Shown here: positions 1-9,313 of the stretch, piece after piece
Layout of the letters: the number at the start of each line of letters is the position of its first letter
Position numbering within the stretch: the first letter of the stretch is position 1
Assembly: GCA_003402375.1 (NCBI GenBank)
Contig: QFXJ01000010.1
Span: 1 to 41,497 of the forward strand
DNA from: Candidatus Nitrotoga sp. CP45
GTDB lineage: Bacteria; Pseudomonadota; Gammaproteobacteria; Burkholderiales; Gallionellaceae
Direction of reading: 5' to 3'
Length of the DNA stretch: 41,497 bases
The notes under the pieces: model-generated
What the model saw: only the letters and a program-made list of their open reading frames with translations
Database searches by the model: none
Told to the model about the DNA's origin: nothing
Program-made: the position numbers and the translations under genes

Positions 1-120
1 CCAGTACGCACAAAAGCAAAGTTAAAGGCGGCAGCAACCGAGCATATGAAAACGCTAGAAAACTCACCTGAACGCGTCAAAAAATACTTTCAAGATTCAC
101 GAGTAAAATATGCATCGTGA
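1..120 (+). pseudogene. C-terminal end of a probable IS630-type transposase (cut by the window edge)
   Basis: The first 39 codons are open in frame 1 and end at a TGA at 118-120. The tail is basic and reads ..HMKTLENSPERVKKYF.., then ends in YAS. It resembles the usual C-terminus of IS630-family DDE transposases, where a short basic helix with PERV/YF residues precedes a YA(A/S) end. The catalytic DDE residues lie outside the window, so it cannot be said whether the copy is intact. Identification is by motif memory only; another DDE endonuclease is possible. The IS end should lie within the following few dozen bases. Confidence 0.45.
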
Positions 121-675
121 TTCACGGATAAACGTGGCCGGATCAATAGCTTAATAAGTTGAAGCATGCGGAGGAGCTAGGCTCGCATCCCAATCCCGTG
201 CAATCTCTTTTGAAATGGTGCTCGGAGAGCGTTTCAAGAATCGACCAATTTCTCTCAGTCCATGATACTCACTGTAACCATGGACATACTAAATACGAAA
301 CACAAACTACTTCGTGTCCGGTTTATCCCTACCTGCTAAGCATGTTGAGTGTCGCTTAATTGAAGCCGTTGCCCGTTCAGCTAGCACAAATTATGTGTAG
401 TTGGCAGCTGGATAAATTAGAATTGTTCTGGGGTAGAATTGATAGTAGAGCTAAGACAAATAGTCATTAATTTTCGAAGTTTGTGTTTAGATAACTGGAA
501 CACTATCCCCAATGGGTACTTTGTAATTCACCATTACGGTATGAACAATTTAGGTTAGTAGGATGTGCAACATTCCGTTGATACATCAAACGTAATCCCG
601 GATGGCTATAATTGAAAAACTTCACCTATCGGATCATGGCGTTTAATACTCGTACGAGTAAGGGAAACAGGGTTC
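121..675. other. Intergenic stretch between the transposase tail and rmuC
   Basis: No recognisable gene. A 66-codon open frame at 159-359 starts with TTG, has no clear ribosome binding site and an unfamiliar composition, and is probably chance. A small perfect inverted repeat CGTGA-T-TCACG lies at 116-126 across the transposase stop codon. The bases after it may include the IS terminal repeat. No convincing promoter for rmuC could be picked out. Confidence 0.4.
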
Positions 676-2313
676 ATGGATCTACCAATGTATAGTTTTG
701 TTTCACTGTTTATTGGATTATTAGTTGGCGCAGGCGTTGGTTGGTTGATTTTGCATGCCCGTACTTCTGCTGCAGAATTTCGGGTAAAAAGTGAAAGCCA
801 GGTTGAAATTGCCACACTTAATGCACGTTTGATCGCCTCACAGGAAGAAGCAATGCATCTCGACACACAGCTCGCCAATCTGCAAGAGCAAGCAAATCTC
901 TTGCGCGATCAGCTTGCTGATGCGGGCAATGAGTGTGCGCAATTGGCCGAACGCGCGGGCCGTGTTCCTACACTTGAGACTGATCTTGTAAAGACAAATC
1001 AAGAGATAATCAAACTTAACCAATCCATCGCAGATATTCGTGAAAAGGTGGGTACCGTTAACTCGACCATTACGTCACAAGCGGAGCATATTGCGCAACT
1101 TCAGCAGGAACGCGACAATCTGAAAGAGCAAAACGAGTTACTAACTCAGGACATCAAGAATTTGAGTGTGCAAAAATCTGAGCTCACCGCGACACTGGAA
1201 GCTGAGCGCAAGCAGTCACCAGAAAAATTGCAATTATTGAATGATGCACGCGAGCAGCTTTCAAATCAGTTCAAGTCCCTGGCCGGTGAAATTCTGGAAG
1301 ACAAAAGCAAGCGTTTTACTGAGCAAAATCAAACCAACATAGGCGCGCTGCTTGGACCATTGAAAACACAACTTCATGAATTCAAAGCTAAGGTTGAAGA
1401 TATTCATCTTGAGGATACAAAGCAACAAGCAACCTTAAAGGCAGAGCTAAATCAGTTGAAAGACTTAAATCGGCAGATTACCGAGGAGGCTCATGGTTTG
1501 GCAACAGCACTTAAAGGCCAATCCAAGATGCAGGGGAACTGGGGTGAAATGGTATTGGGAAATATCCTGGATCGTTCAGGATTGAGATCCGGTAAAGAAT
1601 ATCGTCGCGAAGTCAGCTTCAACACCGAGACGGGCAGGAGCCGCCCAGACGTAATTATTTATCTTCCGCAAGTGAAACATCTAGTCATCGATTCCAAGGT
1701 ATCCCTCAATGCCTATACCCGGTATGTTAATGCAGAAGGTGAATTTGAGCGGCAATTGGCACTGAAAGAACACGTTGCAGCTATATCCAACCGAATTAAG
1801 GAGCTGTCAGATCGCAACTATTTCGATCTGCCCGGCCTAAACTCCCCTGAGATGGTCTTCATGTTCATTCCCATTGAATCCGCTTTCGTAGAAGCGTTGC
1901 GCGCAGACGAAACGTTATTCCAAAAAGCGATTGAACAAAATGTGTTGGTTGCGACGCCGACCACATTGCTTACCAGCCTCAATATCGTGCGCCAACTCTG
2001 GAGATTTGAAGAACAAAACGCTCATACTGCGGAACTTGCGGAACGTGCCGCCAAAGTGTACAAAAAGCTAAGTGCCTTCGTGGGTTCAATGCAAGGAGTT
2101 GGCACGCAACTCGACAAGGCCAAGGATTCGTTTAATAAAGCAATGGATCAATTTACTAACGGGAAAGATAATCTGATTAAGCAAGCCAACGATTTCAAAC
2201 GACTTGGCGTCTTAGTGCAAGGGACTTTCCCTGAGAGTCTGCTGGCCAAGGCAGAACTCGAATTAGAGCACCTGCCTGAATTACCTCCACAAGAAAATGT
2301 ACCATTGGAATAA
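676..2313 (+). CDS. rmuC: DNA recombination protein RmuC
   Basis: The 545-residue protein has the classic RmuC layout. An N-terminal membrane anchor (about residues 5-27, GLLVGAGVGWLIL) is followed by a long coiled coil (about 30-230) rich in Q, E, L and A, then the conserved RmuC core. The core includes GNWGEMVLGNILDRSG near residue 286 and an RPDVII..VIDSKVS segment, with D325 and D339-S-K341 matching a PD-(D/E)xK-like nuclease site. RmuC limits recombination at short inverted repeats in E. coli and is thought to be a membrane-tethered nuclease-like protein. An AGGG-type ribosome binding site about 10 bases upstream supports ATG 676; ATG 688 is an alternative. The stop lies two bases before hsdM, so rmuC is the first gene of the restriction-modification-like operon. 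RmuC genes are often found beside type I loci. Confidence 0.93.
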   Translation: MDLPMYSFVSLFIGLLVGAGVGWLILHARTSAAEFRVKSESQVEIATLNARLIASQEEAMHLDTQLANLQEQANLLRDQLADAGNECAQLAERAGRVPTLETDLVKTNQEIIKLNQSIADIREKVGTVNSTITSQAEHIAQLQQERDNLKEQNELLTQDIKNLSVQKSELTATLEAERKQSPEKLQLLNDAREQLSNQFKSLAGEILEDKSKRFTEQNQTNIGALLGPLKTQLHEFKAKVEDIHLEDTKQQATLKAELNQLKDLNRQITEEAHGLATALKGQSKMQGNWGEMVLGNILDRSGLRSGKEYRREVSFNTETGRSRPDVIIYLPQVKHLVIDSKVSLNAYTRYVNAEGEFERQLALKEHVAAISNRIKELSDRNYFDLPGLNSPEMVFMFIPIESAFVEALRADETLFQKAIEQNVLVATPTTLLTSLNIVRQLWRFEEQNAHTAELAERAAKVYKKLSAFVGSMQGVGTQLDKAKDSFNKAMDQFTNGKDNLIKQANDFKRLGVLVQGTFPESLLAKAELELEHLPELPPQENVPLE

Positions 2314-2315
2314 GC

Positions 2316-3836
2316 ATGATTAATAACCAAGTCAAAAGCGACATAGACCGACTCTGGCTGGATTGTGCTACGGGAGGGATTTCCAATTCGCTCATAATAA
2401 TCGAACAGATATCCTTTCTGATTTTCGCCCGCCTGCTGGATATGGAAGAAGCACAACATGAGCGAAACTTACGCCCCGGTGAATCTCCGCATCATCTTTT
2501 TCGGATTGACCAGCAAACGCTGCGCTGGCAAAACTGGAGCCGGATGAGTGATGGCGAGGACATGCTTAAGTTTGTGCGTGACGAGGTTTTTCCCCATCTG
2601 CGCATTCTCGGCGGCAAAAAATTCACATTTGGCGAATACATAAAAAACGTTTCGCTCCAAATTTCAAAGGCTAGTCTACTGGTCTCGATGGTGAAACAGA
2701 TCGAAAATTTGCCGCTGGGCAATACCGACATCCAAGGCGATTTATATGAGTATTTGCTAAGCAAGCTCACCACGGCAGGCATACATGGCCAGTTTCGCAC
2801 GCCGCGCCACATCATCAAGCTCATGGTGGAGCTTATAGACCCCAAGCCGTTTGAAACAATTGGTGACCCAGCTTGCGGCACGGCTGGATTTTTGGTGGCA
2901 GTAATGAAATACCTGCGCAAGACTTACTCTACACCGGAGCCCATCGAAACACTGAAAAGTGGCAGCAAAAGCTACTCTGTTGAGTCGCTTGAACTTAATC
3001 AGGAGCACATTCAGCACAGCATGTTTCACGTTTTTGATTTCGATGCCACGATGCTGCGTTTAGCTGCCATGAATTTGATGCTGCATGGGGTGGAAAATCC
3101 GGACCTTCATTACATGGATACGCTTTCAAAAGAATTTCCGGAAAAATTCCCGGACATTGCCGATGGCGACAAAGATGGACTGGATATCATCCTCTCCAAC
3201 CCTCCATTTAAGGGTACGCTGGCGGAAGATGTGCATCCTTCGTTACTCAAAATTGTCCAAACTAGAAAATCCGAGTTGCTTTTCCTCGTCCTTATTCTCC
3301 GCATGCTCAAGAGTGGTGGCCGTTCCGCTACCATTGTCCCTGATGGGGTTCTGTTTGGTTCAAGTAAAGCCCATTTGGCCGTACGTGAATATTTGCTTGA
3401 TCATAACCAGCTGGAGGGGGTGATCTCACTACCAACCGGTGTATTCAGATCTTTTGCAGGACTTTCTACCGCTATTTTGGTGTTCACGAAGGATGGCTGC
3501 ACTCAGGATGTATTTTTTTACGATGCGCAAATCGACGGACTCTCGCGGGAAAAAAAGTGTCAAGAAAATGCCGACAATGATCTGTCCGACGTGCTGACCC
3601 AATATCGTCGCTGGCGTAATGGCGAAAGTGATTTTACTGATCGAACTGCAAAAGCTTTCAAGGTGTCCGCCGCAGACATTCGAGCCCATAATTTCGAGCT
3701 TTCAATAAACCGCTACAGGAAAACCAGGCATCAGGAAGCGAAATGCGAGGAACCCAAGATGATTCTGGCGCGCATGCGAGCGCTTGAGGCCGAGATTCAA
3801 GGCGACATGGCTGAGTTGGAGGCTATGCTTAGATGA
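2316..3836 (+). CDS. hsdM: Type I restriction-modification DNA methyltransferase subunit (N6-adenine)
   Basis: The 506-residue protein carries an HsdM N-terminal helical domain (about residues 1-140), then an N6-adenine methyltransferase fold. The AdoMet-binding motif I is DPACGTAGF beginning at D184, and the catalytic motif IV is NPPF at 295-298. The conserved segment LYEYLLSKL..AGIHGQFRTPRHI just upstream of motif I is typical of the family. It should methylate adenine in both half-sites of a bipartite target set by the S subunit. It starts two bases after rmuC and overlaps hsdS by four bases (ATGA at 3833-3836), so the subunits are translationally coupled. The family is well known, but no HsdR gene accompanies it here. 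Confidence 0.93.
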   Translation: MINNQVKSDIDRLWLDCATGGISNSLIIIEQISFLIFARLLDMEEAQHERNLRPGESPHHLFRIDQQTLRWQNWSRMSDGEDMLKFVRDEVFPHLRILGGKKFTFGEYIKNVSLQISKASLLVSMVKQIENLPLGNTDIQGDLYEYLLSKLTTAGIHGQFRTPRHIIKLMVELIDPKPFETIGDPACGTAGFLVAVMKYLRKTYSTPEPIETLKSGSKSYSVESLELNQEHIQHSMFHVFDFDATMLRLAAMNLMLHGVENPDLHYMDTLSKEFPEKFPDIADGDKDGLDIILSNPPFKGTLAEDVHPSLLKIVQTRKSELLFLVLILRMLKSGGRSATIVPDGVLFGSSKAHLAVREYLLDHNQLEGVISLPTGVFRSFAGLSTAILVFTKDGCTQDVFFYDAQIDGLSREKKCQENADNDLSDVLTQYRRWRNGESDFTDRTAKAFKVSAADIRAHNFELSINRYRKTRHQEAKCEEPKMILARMRALEAEIQGDMAELEAMLR

Positions 3837-4558
3837 AGTTCGTTAGGCTAGGAAATATGGCGCAAATTATTTGCGGAGGATCGCTTGACCGATCAAACTC
3901 TGCCTGTTGGAACGGTTCAATTCCTTGGGTTACTGCAAGGGATATTCGCGACGGAAGCATTATTGATTCGTTGGAAAGGATTACAGAGTTTGGCCTGAAA
4001 GAGTCAGCATCTAATTTATTGCCCATCGGAAGCATACTTGTGCCAGCGAGCATGGCTCTCGAAAATATTGTCATTAACGATATACCGGTTGCCATCAATA
4101 AAGATTTAAAAGCAATTATTGTTGAATCCCCTGATCTTGACAGGAATTACATACAGCAATTTTTGCTCTCAAAGGCGAATAATCTTGAGATTAGCGGCAA
4201 CGAATGGATGAAAAACGGGCATACAACCGAAATTCTGGCTAATATTAATATCCCGCTTCTGCCCCTGAAAGAGCAGCGGCATATCGCCTTAATCCTCGAC
4301 AAAGCTGATGCTATCTGTAAAAAACGCCGTGCCGCACTCAAACTGGCAGACAATTTTTTACATGCTATTTTTTTGGATACATTTGGCGATTCGGCGACAA
4401 ATCCGAAAGAATGGCCAGCTCCTCCAATTGCTGTTCAGCAACGTTATACGCAAATTCATAACAAGATGATTTCAATTAAAGAAAAGCTTGCAAATGAACT
4501 GGTTCAATCAAATTTTCTTTTCAACAGTCTTGCCACATCTGTCTTTAACATCGTCTGA
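3833..4558 (+). CDS. hsdS: Half-length type I specificity subunit with one target-recognition domain
   Basis: At 241 residues this is about half the usual HsdS. Residues 1-140 form a single target-recognition domain (starting MKFVRLGNMAQI, with IPWVTARDI). Then comes the central conserved helix, LPLKEQRHIALILDKAD near 143-160, running to FLDTFGD..NPKEW near 190. In full-length relatives the NPK.W motif opens the second recognition domain. Here it runs directly into a C-terminal coiled-coil tail (about 199-241) of the kind that normally closes the protein. The second recognition domain therefore seems to have been lost by an in-frame deletion. Single-domain S subunits can work as homodimers reading a palindromic bipartite site, so function is plausible. 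The start is fixed by the ATGA overlap with hsdM. Confidence 0.85.
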   Translation: MKFVRLGNMAQIICGGSLDRSNSACWNGSIPWVTARDIRDGSIIDSLERITEFGLKESASNLLPIGSILVPASMALENIVINDIPVAINKDLKAIIVESPDLDRNYIQQFLLSKANNLEISGNEWMKNGHTTEILANINIPLLPLKEQRHIALILDKADAICKKRRAALKLADNFLHAIFLDTFGDSATNPKEWPAPPIAVQQRYTQIHNKMISIKEKLANELVQSNFLFNSLATSVFNIV

Positions 4559-4571
4559 GACAGTCTGAGCA

Positions 4572-6290
4572 ATGAGGATAAACAAAAATATGAATGCACC
4601 GACCGCTATTAATCAGACGGGTCTGACCAAAATTTATATTGAGAATTTTAAAGGGATCGGTTCCGAAATTCGGATTGACCTAAAACCGATTACCCTGCTT
4701 TTCGGTGCAAACAGCGTTGGCAAAAGCACCATCATGCAAGCGCTGCAGTATGTGCGTGAAGTACTGGAGCGCAATAACGCCAACCCCGACCGCACTCTGC
4801 AGGGTGGAAATTTTGTTGATCTGGGAGGGTTTCGCAATCTCGTCCATCTGCGCGATACAACCCGTCATATTGCCATTCAGATCGAGCTGTCTTTAGGTGG
4901 TAAAGGGCTACCAGATTTGGTGCCGGAAGCCTTTGACGATTGGCAAACAGATGATTCCAAAGTGTGGGCTTTTTACAACCTGTTACATGAAACACGGAAT
5001 CGCGTTGAGTCGGTAAGCGTGAAGTTGGTGATTGCCTGGAGTCATCTACGCGATAGAGCTGTGGTAATCGGCTATCAAGTGGGTGCCAATGGCGAATGGC
5101 TGGCCGAAATTGATGCTACGGATGATGGTCGGGATGTCAGCATCAGCATTAACGAGATCAACCCCATTTTTATGCGCCAGTTCACGCAAGAAGATCTTAG
5201 CAATAATCTAGAATATCTTTTGCGATTGAATGCGAATTCGACCACATCCAGTAACGCCGTAGCACCCAACATTGAAACTCACTACACGATATGGCCGCAC
5301 ATTATCGAGACAGTAACTAATGCGGGCATGGAAAAGACTGGCGAGGGGCTGCGCGAATGGCTTTCCGGTTTTGATAGCGCGTTGCCTCGATTGGGCGAAC
5401 TGCTGCATATCCCGGCACCAGATGTAATCGGAGCGGAAAATGTTTATATCGCCCGAGAGTTCACCGCCTTTATTTCGTCTCTGATTGTCGGCCCCGGTTT
5501 GCTGGTGCGCGATGAATTGCGAAAAATGCGCTATGTCGGGCCCATTCGCCATGTGCCCGCACGCGATTTCGATGCCAGCCTGACTAAAGACGAGGCAGGC
5601 TGGGCAGACGGTTTGGCTGGATGGGAAGCTTTACTGACTGGACAGCAAAGCCTGATCGATAATGTCAGTCGCTGGATGGCGGACGAAGACAAGCTTAATA
5701 CCGGTTATGCAATCGAGCGCCGTTGGGTACGTGAAGTGCGCTCGGAATGGTTAGATCTGATTAGCTCTGAAGAATTGAACCCGCAGCGTAAGTGGATGTT
5801 GAAAAAAGCAATCGAAACTTTGCTAACCAAGCCTCGCATCGGTTTGATCGATACTAAATCCGGCCTGGAAATGCAGTCACGGGATGTCGGAATCGGCATC
5901 TCGCAAGTGCTGCCAGTAGTGGTCGCTGCGCTGGAGCCTTCTGCAAGCCTGGTAACTATCGAGCAGCCGGAGCTTCATATTCACCCTTCGGTGCAAGTGG
6001 GTCTGGGTGATTTGTTAATCCACAGTGTACTCCGCCACGATATGAATTTTTTGATTGAAACGCACAGCGAGCATCTGATTCTGCGCTTACTGCGCCGAAT
6101 TCGTGAAACATCGGAAGGGAATTTACCGCCGGACTTTCCGTCTGTTTCTCCAGAAATGATAGGGGTTTATTATGTGGGTCGCGGAGAAAATGGGGTTCAG
6201 ATCAAATCCTTGCCCGTTGATGAAACAGGCGAATTTACGGAAAGCTGGCCTAAAGGTTTTTTTGATGAGCGGGCCGGAGAGCTATTCTGA
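4572..6290 (+). CDS. AAA-family ATPase with C-terminal DUF3696 (OLD/SMC-like)
   Basis: The 572-residue protein begins with the ABC/SMC-like signature IENFKGI and a Walker A loop GANSVGKST (residues 45-53, counting from ATG 4572). A GIGISQVLPVVVA signature-like segment near residue 440, a Walker B-type TIEQPELHIHP (E464, E467) and an ETHSEH switch at 496-501 follow. The last 40 residues (GVYYVGRG...WPKGFFDE) are a good match to DUF3696. Such ATPases occur in many defence operons with a partner nuclease. There is a 13-base gap after hsdS and a TGATG overlap with the next gene. ATG 4590, with GAGGA 12 bases upstream, is an equally good start. It has no TOPRIM domain, so nuclease activity, if any, must come from a partner. 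Confidence 0.85.
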   Translation: MRINKNMNAPTAINQTGLTKIYIENFKGIGSEIRIDLKPITLLFGANSVGKSTIMQALQYVREVLERNNANPDRTLQGGNFVDLGGFRNLVHLRDTTRHIAIQIELSLGGKGLPDLVPEAFDDWQTDDSKVWAFYNLLHETRNRVESVSVKLVIAWSHLRDRAVVIGYQVGANGEWLAEIDATDDGRDVSISINEINPIFMRQFTQEDLSNNLEYLLRLNANSTTSSNAVAPNIETHYTIWPHIIETVTNAGMEKTGEGLREWLSGFDSALPRLGELLHIPAPDVIGAENVYIAREFTAFISSLIVGPGLLVRDELRKMRYVGPIRHVPARDFDASLTKDEAGWADGLAGWEALLTGQQSLIDNVSRWMADEDKLNTGYAIERRWVREVRSEWLDLISSEELNPQRKWMLKKAIETLLTKPRIGLIDTKSGLEMQSRDVGIGISQVLPVVVAALEPSASLVTIEQPELHIHPSVQVGLGDLLIHSVLRHDMNFLIETHSEHLILRLLRRIRETSEGNLPPDFPSVSPEMIGVYYVGRGENGVQIKSLPVDETGEFTESWPKGFFDERAGELF

Positions 6291-7150
6291 TGATTAAAGA
6301 ATTTGCATTAGATCCAGATGCCATCACTTCGTCTTATCGTGAATTTTGCTACTTCACAGAAAAGTTCGGTGTGAGCCAGGGGCGAGTGATCTCTTCATTT
6401 CCAAAAAAATGGAGAAAGCTGGTTTGTGATTCTGCTTTGCGCGAGCATAAGGGTAAAGTTGAATTTTCTAAAATTGTGGAGCGTCTAAATAAATTTGGTA
6501 ATGATATCGTTTTTGATACAAGTCGACCGAGTGGAGAAGGTTCTCAGACGTGGATTGACCGGGCATTAGTGGAGCATGCGCGTAAACCCTTTGCTGCGAT
6601 TATCTCAGCTACCGCTGTAAATCACCCGGATGTGTTGCTAAAAGATGAAATTGATGAAGAAAATCCGCGTTTTAAAACTACTCGGCAGTGCGCTATTCCT
6701 CGAACAGCCCAAGCCCTGATAGGCTGTGCTGAGTTTTTGATCCGGCACGCTAAAATAATTAAGCTGGTTGATCCACATTTTGACCCCACCAAGCCTCGCT
6801 ATCAGCGACCGTTAGAAGAAATATATTCTCTATTGTCCGACAAGAAAGCCGTTGTGGAAATACATCGTAGTGATGAGATCGCAAACGACGAACTGATTCG
6901 ACGTTTCCAGCAGAGCGTTTCCATGTTGCCTTCAGGAGTGAAGATGCAATTGCATATTTACGAGAAAGCACAAATGCACAACCGCTTTATCATTACCGAA
7001 CGTGGCGGACTGATTTATGGGGTTGGCCTTAGTGATAATGTGGACGGTGGTGGCGCGCCGGATGAAGAGGTCACCTTGATGGAAACAGCAGTCAAAAATA
7101 CTCGCTGGGATGACTACAGCAAAACTTCGCCTGTAGCTATATGGCCATGA
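6290..7150 (+). CDS. Putative PLD-like protein, partner of the DUF3696 ATPase
   Basis: The 286-residue protein is not a family I can name with certainty. Its second half looks like one phospholipase D-type repeat: a hydrophobic strand ending KLVDPHFDP (D161) and a later MHNRFIIT..GGLIYG segment (H230, R232). In PLD-like proteins a DPYF-like strand and an HxK motif stand in these places; here the lysine is arginine. The N-terminal half (about 1-120) has no recognised motif but several conserved-looking basic and tryptophan positions. Its start codon overlaps the stop of the ATPase gene (TGATG at 6289-6293), so the two products are made together and probably form a complex. Nuclease or other phosphodiesterase activity is inference. 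Confidence 0.6.
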   Translation: MIKEFALDPDAITSSYREFCYFTEKFGVSQGRVISSFPKKWRKLVCDSALREHKGKVEFSKIVERLNKFGNDIVFDTSRPSGEGSQTWIDRALVEHARKPFAAIISATAVNHPDVLLKDEIDEENPRFKTTRQCAIPRTAQALIGCAEFLIRHAKIIKLVDPHFDPTKPRYQRPLEEIYSLLSDKKAVVEIHRSDEIANDELIRRFQQSVSMLPSGVKMQLHIYEKAQMHNRFIITERGGLIYGVGLSDNVDGGGAPDEEVTLMETAVKNTRWDDYSKTSPVAIWP

Positions 7151-7191
7151 TTAAAGATATTTATGCAGATGAATTTAGTCGGGCAAAATAA
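7147..7191 (+). CDS. Very short open frame overlapping the end of the PLD-like gene
   Basis: An ATGA overlap at 7147-7150 opens a 14-codon frame (MIKDIYADEFSRAK) ending at TAA 7189-7191. The coupling geometry is the same as that inside the operon, and the first residues resemble the MIKEFALD start of the preceding gene. It may be the stump of a deleted downstream gene or chance. Weak support. Confidence 0.15.
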   Translation: MIKDIYADEFSRAK

Positions 7192-7269
7192 ACTTGCGCA
7201 GCCTATTGATTAACACTACTCACACCATCCAATGGTTTACTTTGCAATGACTGCATTATTGACTTTAAA

Positions 7270-9225
7270 ATGATAAATCAAACATTTATTGATCTTCCTC
7301 CCATGCTGAGCGCCCAAGGTACTGTGCGTCTTCCTGGTTCCAAAAGTATTTCCAACCGCATGCTCTTGCTCTCAGCGTTGTCTCATGGGGTTACTGAAAT
7401 CCGTGATCTTTTGCATTCGGATGACACGGAGCACATGCTGAATGGATTGCGCACTTTGGGCGTATCGGTGGAAGCATTGGGAGGCCATGCTTATCGTGTG
7501 CAAGGGTGTGCTGGTGATTTTCCGGTTAAGGATGCCCAACTGTTTCTCGGTAATGCGGGTACAGCTTTTCGCCCCTTGACAGCTGCACTGGCATTGGCGG
7601 GAGGGCATTATCAATTGTCCGGCGTGCCGCGCATGCACGAGCGTCCTATCGCTGATTTGGTGGATGCGTTGCGTGGGTTGGGTGCGGATATTCGATATCT
7701 GGGTACGGAAGGTTTTCCTCCGCTCGAATTACATCCTGCTAAGTTACTTGGCGGCAGCCGTATTGCGGTACGCGGTGATGTTTCTAGCCAGTTTCTCAGC
7801 GCATTATTGATGGCGCTGCCATTGATGCATAGTGCAACCACGGTGGAGGTGATAGGCGAGTTGATTTCCAAGCCCTATGTCGAAATTACGCTGACGATGA
7901 TGGCACGTTTTGGAGTTCAGGTTGAGCAAGACGGCTGGAGTTCGTTTACGGTTGCTGCCGGTAGCCACTATGTCGCGCCGGGTTTGATTCATGTCGAGGG
8001 CGATGCCTCATCCGCTTCGTATTTTTTGGCTGCGGGTGCCATTGGTGGTGGCCCAGTGCGAGTTGAGGGTGTAGGTCACAATAGTATTCAGGGCGATGTG
8101 CGCTTTGCCGAAGCATTACAGCTGATGGGCGCGCCCATCGCAATGGGGCCGAACTGGATGGAAGCGCGTGCACCAGAAAATGGCAGAATGAAAGGTATAG
8201 ATTTGGATTGCAATCACATCCCCGATGCGGCGATGACGCTGGCAATATGTGCATTGTTTGCCGACGGTGTAACCACGCTGCGGAATATCGCCAGCTGGCG
8301 TGTTAAGGAAACCGATCGCATCGCAGCAATGGCCACTGAATTGCGCAAACTTGGCGCAACGGTGGAAGAAGGTGCGGATTTTATTCGCATCATGCCTCCT
8401 CAATCCTTGATTTTGGCTCCTCAATACTCAATCGATACTTATGATGATCATCGCATGGCAATGTGTTTCTCGCTTGCCGCATTTAGTCAAACAGGCGTGC
8501 GTATCAACGACCCACAATGCGTCGCCAAGACCTTTCCGGATTACTTCGAATGTTTTGCCAGCGTGGTTAAGTGTGTGCCAGTTATTGCCATTGATGGCCC
8601 TTCTGCTTCCGGTAAGGGTACCGTAGCGCAACTGGTTGCAGCACAGCTTGGGTTTCATTATCTTGACAGCGGTGCGTTGTATCGCTTGTTGGCGTTAGCT
8701 GCGCAACAGCATGGAGTAGCGTTGGATGCGGAAGATCAATTGGCTGAACTGGCGGCGCGCATGGATATACGCTTCGAGGGAATGGATTCCTGGCTGGATG
8801 GCAGGCAGGTGAATGATGAGTTGCGTTCCGAACAATCAGCAATTGCGGCGTCCAAAGTGGCGACATTGCCAGCGGTGCGTACCGCATTATTGGGCAAGCA
8901 ATATGCTTTCCGTCGGGCACCAGGATTGGTTGCGGATGGCCGTGATATGGCGTCAGTGGTATTTCCTGATGCGGTTTTAAAAGTATTTCTAACTGCCAGT
9001 GCAGAGATCCGCGCTGAACGGCGTTATAAACAGTTGATGGAAAAAGGAATCGGTGCTAACATTCCAGACCTTTTAGAAAAAATTCGCGCGCGCGATGAGA
9101 GGGATAGTCAGCGTAGTACGGCTCCATTGCAACAGATGCCCGGGGCCAGTTTGCTCGACACTACCGACTTGACTATCGGGCAAGCGGTGCAGGAAGTGCT
9201 AGCACGTTATCATTCCATGCATTGA
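7270..9225 (+). CDS. aroA-cmk: Fused 3-phosphoshikimate 1-carboxyvinyltransferase and cytidylate kinase
   Basis: One 651-residue frame holds two whole enzymes. Residues 1 to about 434 are EPSP synthase (sixth shikimate step, phosphoenolpyruvate plus shikimate-3-phosphate), with [10 protein letters not shown] at 21-30, [13 protein letters not shown] near 94 and DDHRMAM near 393. From about residue 437 it is cytidylate kinase (CMP/dCMP phosphorylation), with the P-loop GPSASGKGT at 443-451 and LDSGALYR after it. The join is abrupt: V436 is encoded by GTG 8575-8577, which could once have been the start of a separate cmk. The usual neighbour order (aroA, cmk, rpsA, ihfB) is kept. The start at 7270 gives the normal AroA N-terminus, although no clear ribosome binding site precedes it. 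Confidence 0.95.
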   Translation: MINQTFIDLPPMLSAQGTVRLPGSKSISNRMLLLSALSHGVTEIRDLLHSDDTEHMLNGLRTLGVSVEALGGHAYRVQGCAGDFPVKDAQLFLGNAGTAFRPLTAALALAGGHYQLSGVPRMHERPIADLVDALRGLGADIRYLGTEGFPPLELHPAKLLGGSRIAVRGDVSSQFLSALLMALPLMHSATTVEVIGELISKPYVEITLTMMARFGVQVEQDGWSSFTVAAGSHYVAPGLIHVEGDASSASYFLAAGAIGGGPVRVEGVGHNSIQGDVRFAEALQLMGAPIAMGPNWMEARAPENGRMKGIDLDCNHIPDAAMTLAICALFADGVTTLRNIASWRVKETDRIAAMATELRKLGATVEEGADFIRIMPPQSLILAPQYSIDTYDDHRMAMCFSLAAFSQTGVRINDPQCVAKTFPDYFECFASVVKCVPVIAIDGPSASGKGTVAQLVAAQLGFHYLDSGALYRLLALAAQQHGVALDAEDQLAELAARMDIRFEGMDSWLDGRQVNDELRSEQSAIAASKVATLPAVRTALLGKQYAFRRAPGLVADGRDMASVVFPDAVLKVFLTASAEIRAERRYKQLMEKGIGANIPDLLEKIRARDERDSQRSTAPLQQMPGASLLDTTDLTIGQAVQEVLARYHSMH

Positions 9226-9276
9226 ATCCCGCGCATGAGTCCGATATGAAAGTTGTATTGATGTACGTTTGATAGC

Positions 9277-9306
9277 CCCGCAACGAACCTATCGTTCGGG
9301 TTTTTT
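9277..9306 (+). terminator. Rho-independent terminator or attenuator between aroA-cmk and rpsA
   Basis: CCCG-C-AACGA (9277-9286) pairs with TCGTT-CGGG (9292-9300) around the loop ACCTA, with one bulged C, and six T follow at 9301-9306. It ends aroA-cmk transcripts or attenuates read-through into rpsA. Confidence 0.75.
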
Positions 9307-9313
9307 AACCAGC

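Noticed and set aside
159-359. 66-codon open frame before rmuC
   Set aside because: TTG start, no ribosome binding site, no recognisable motif.
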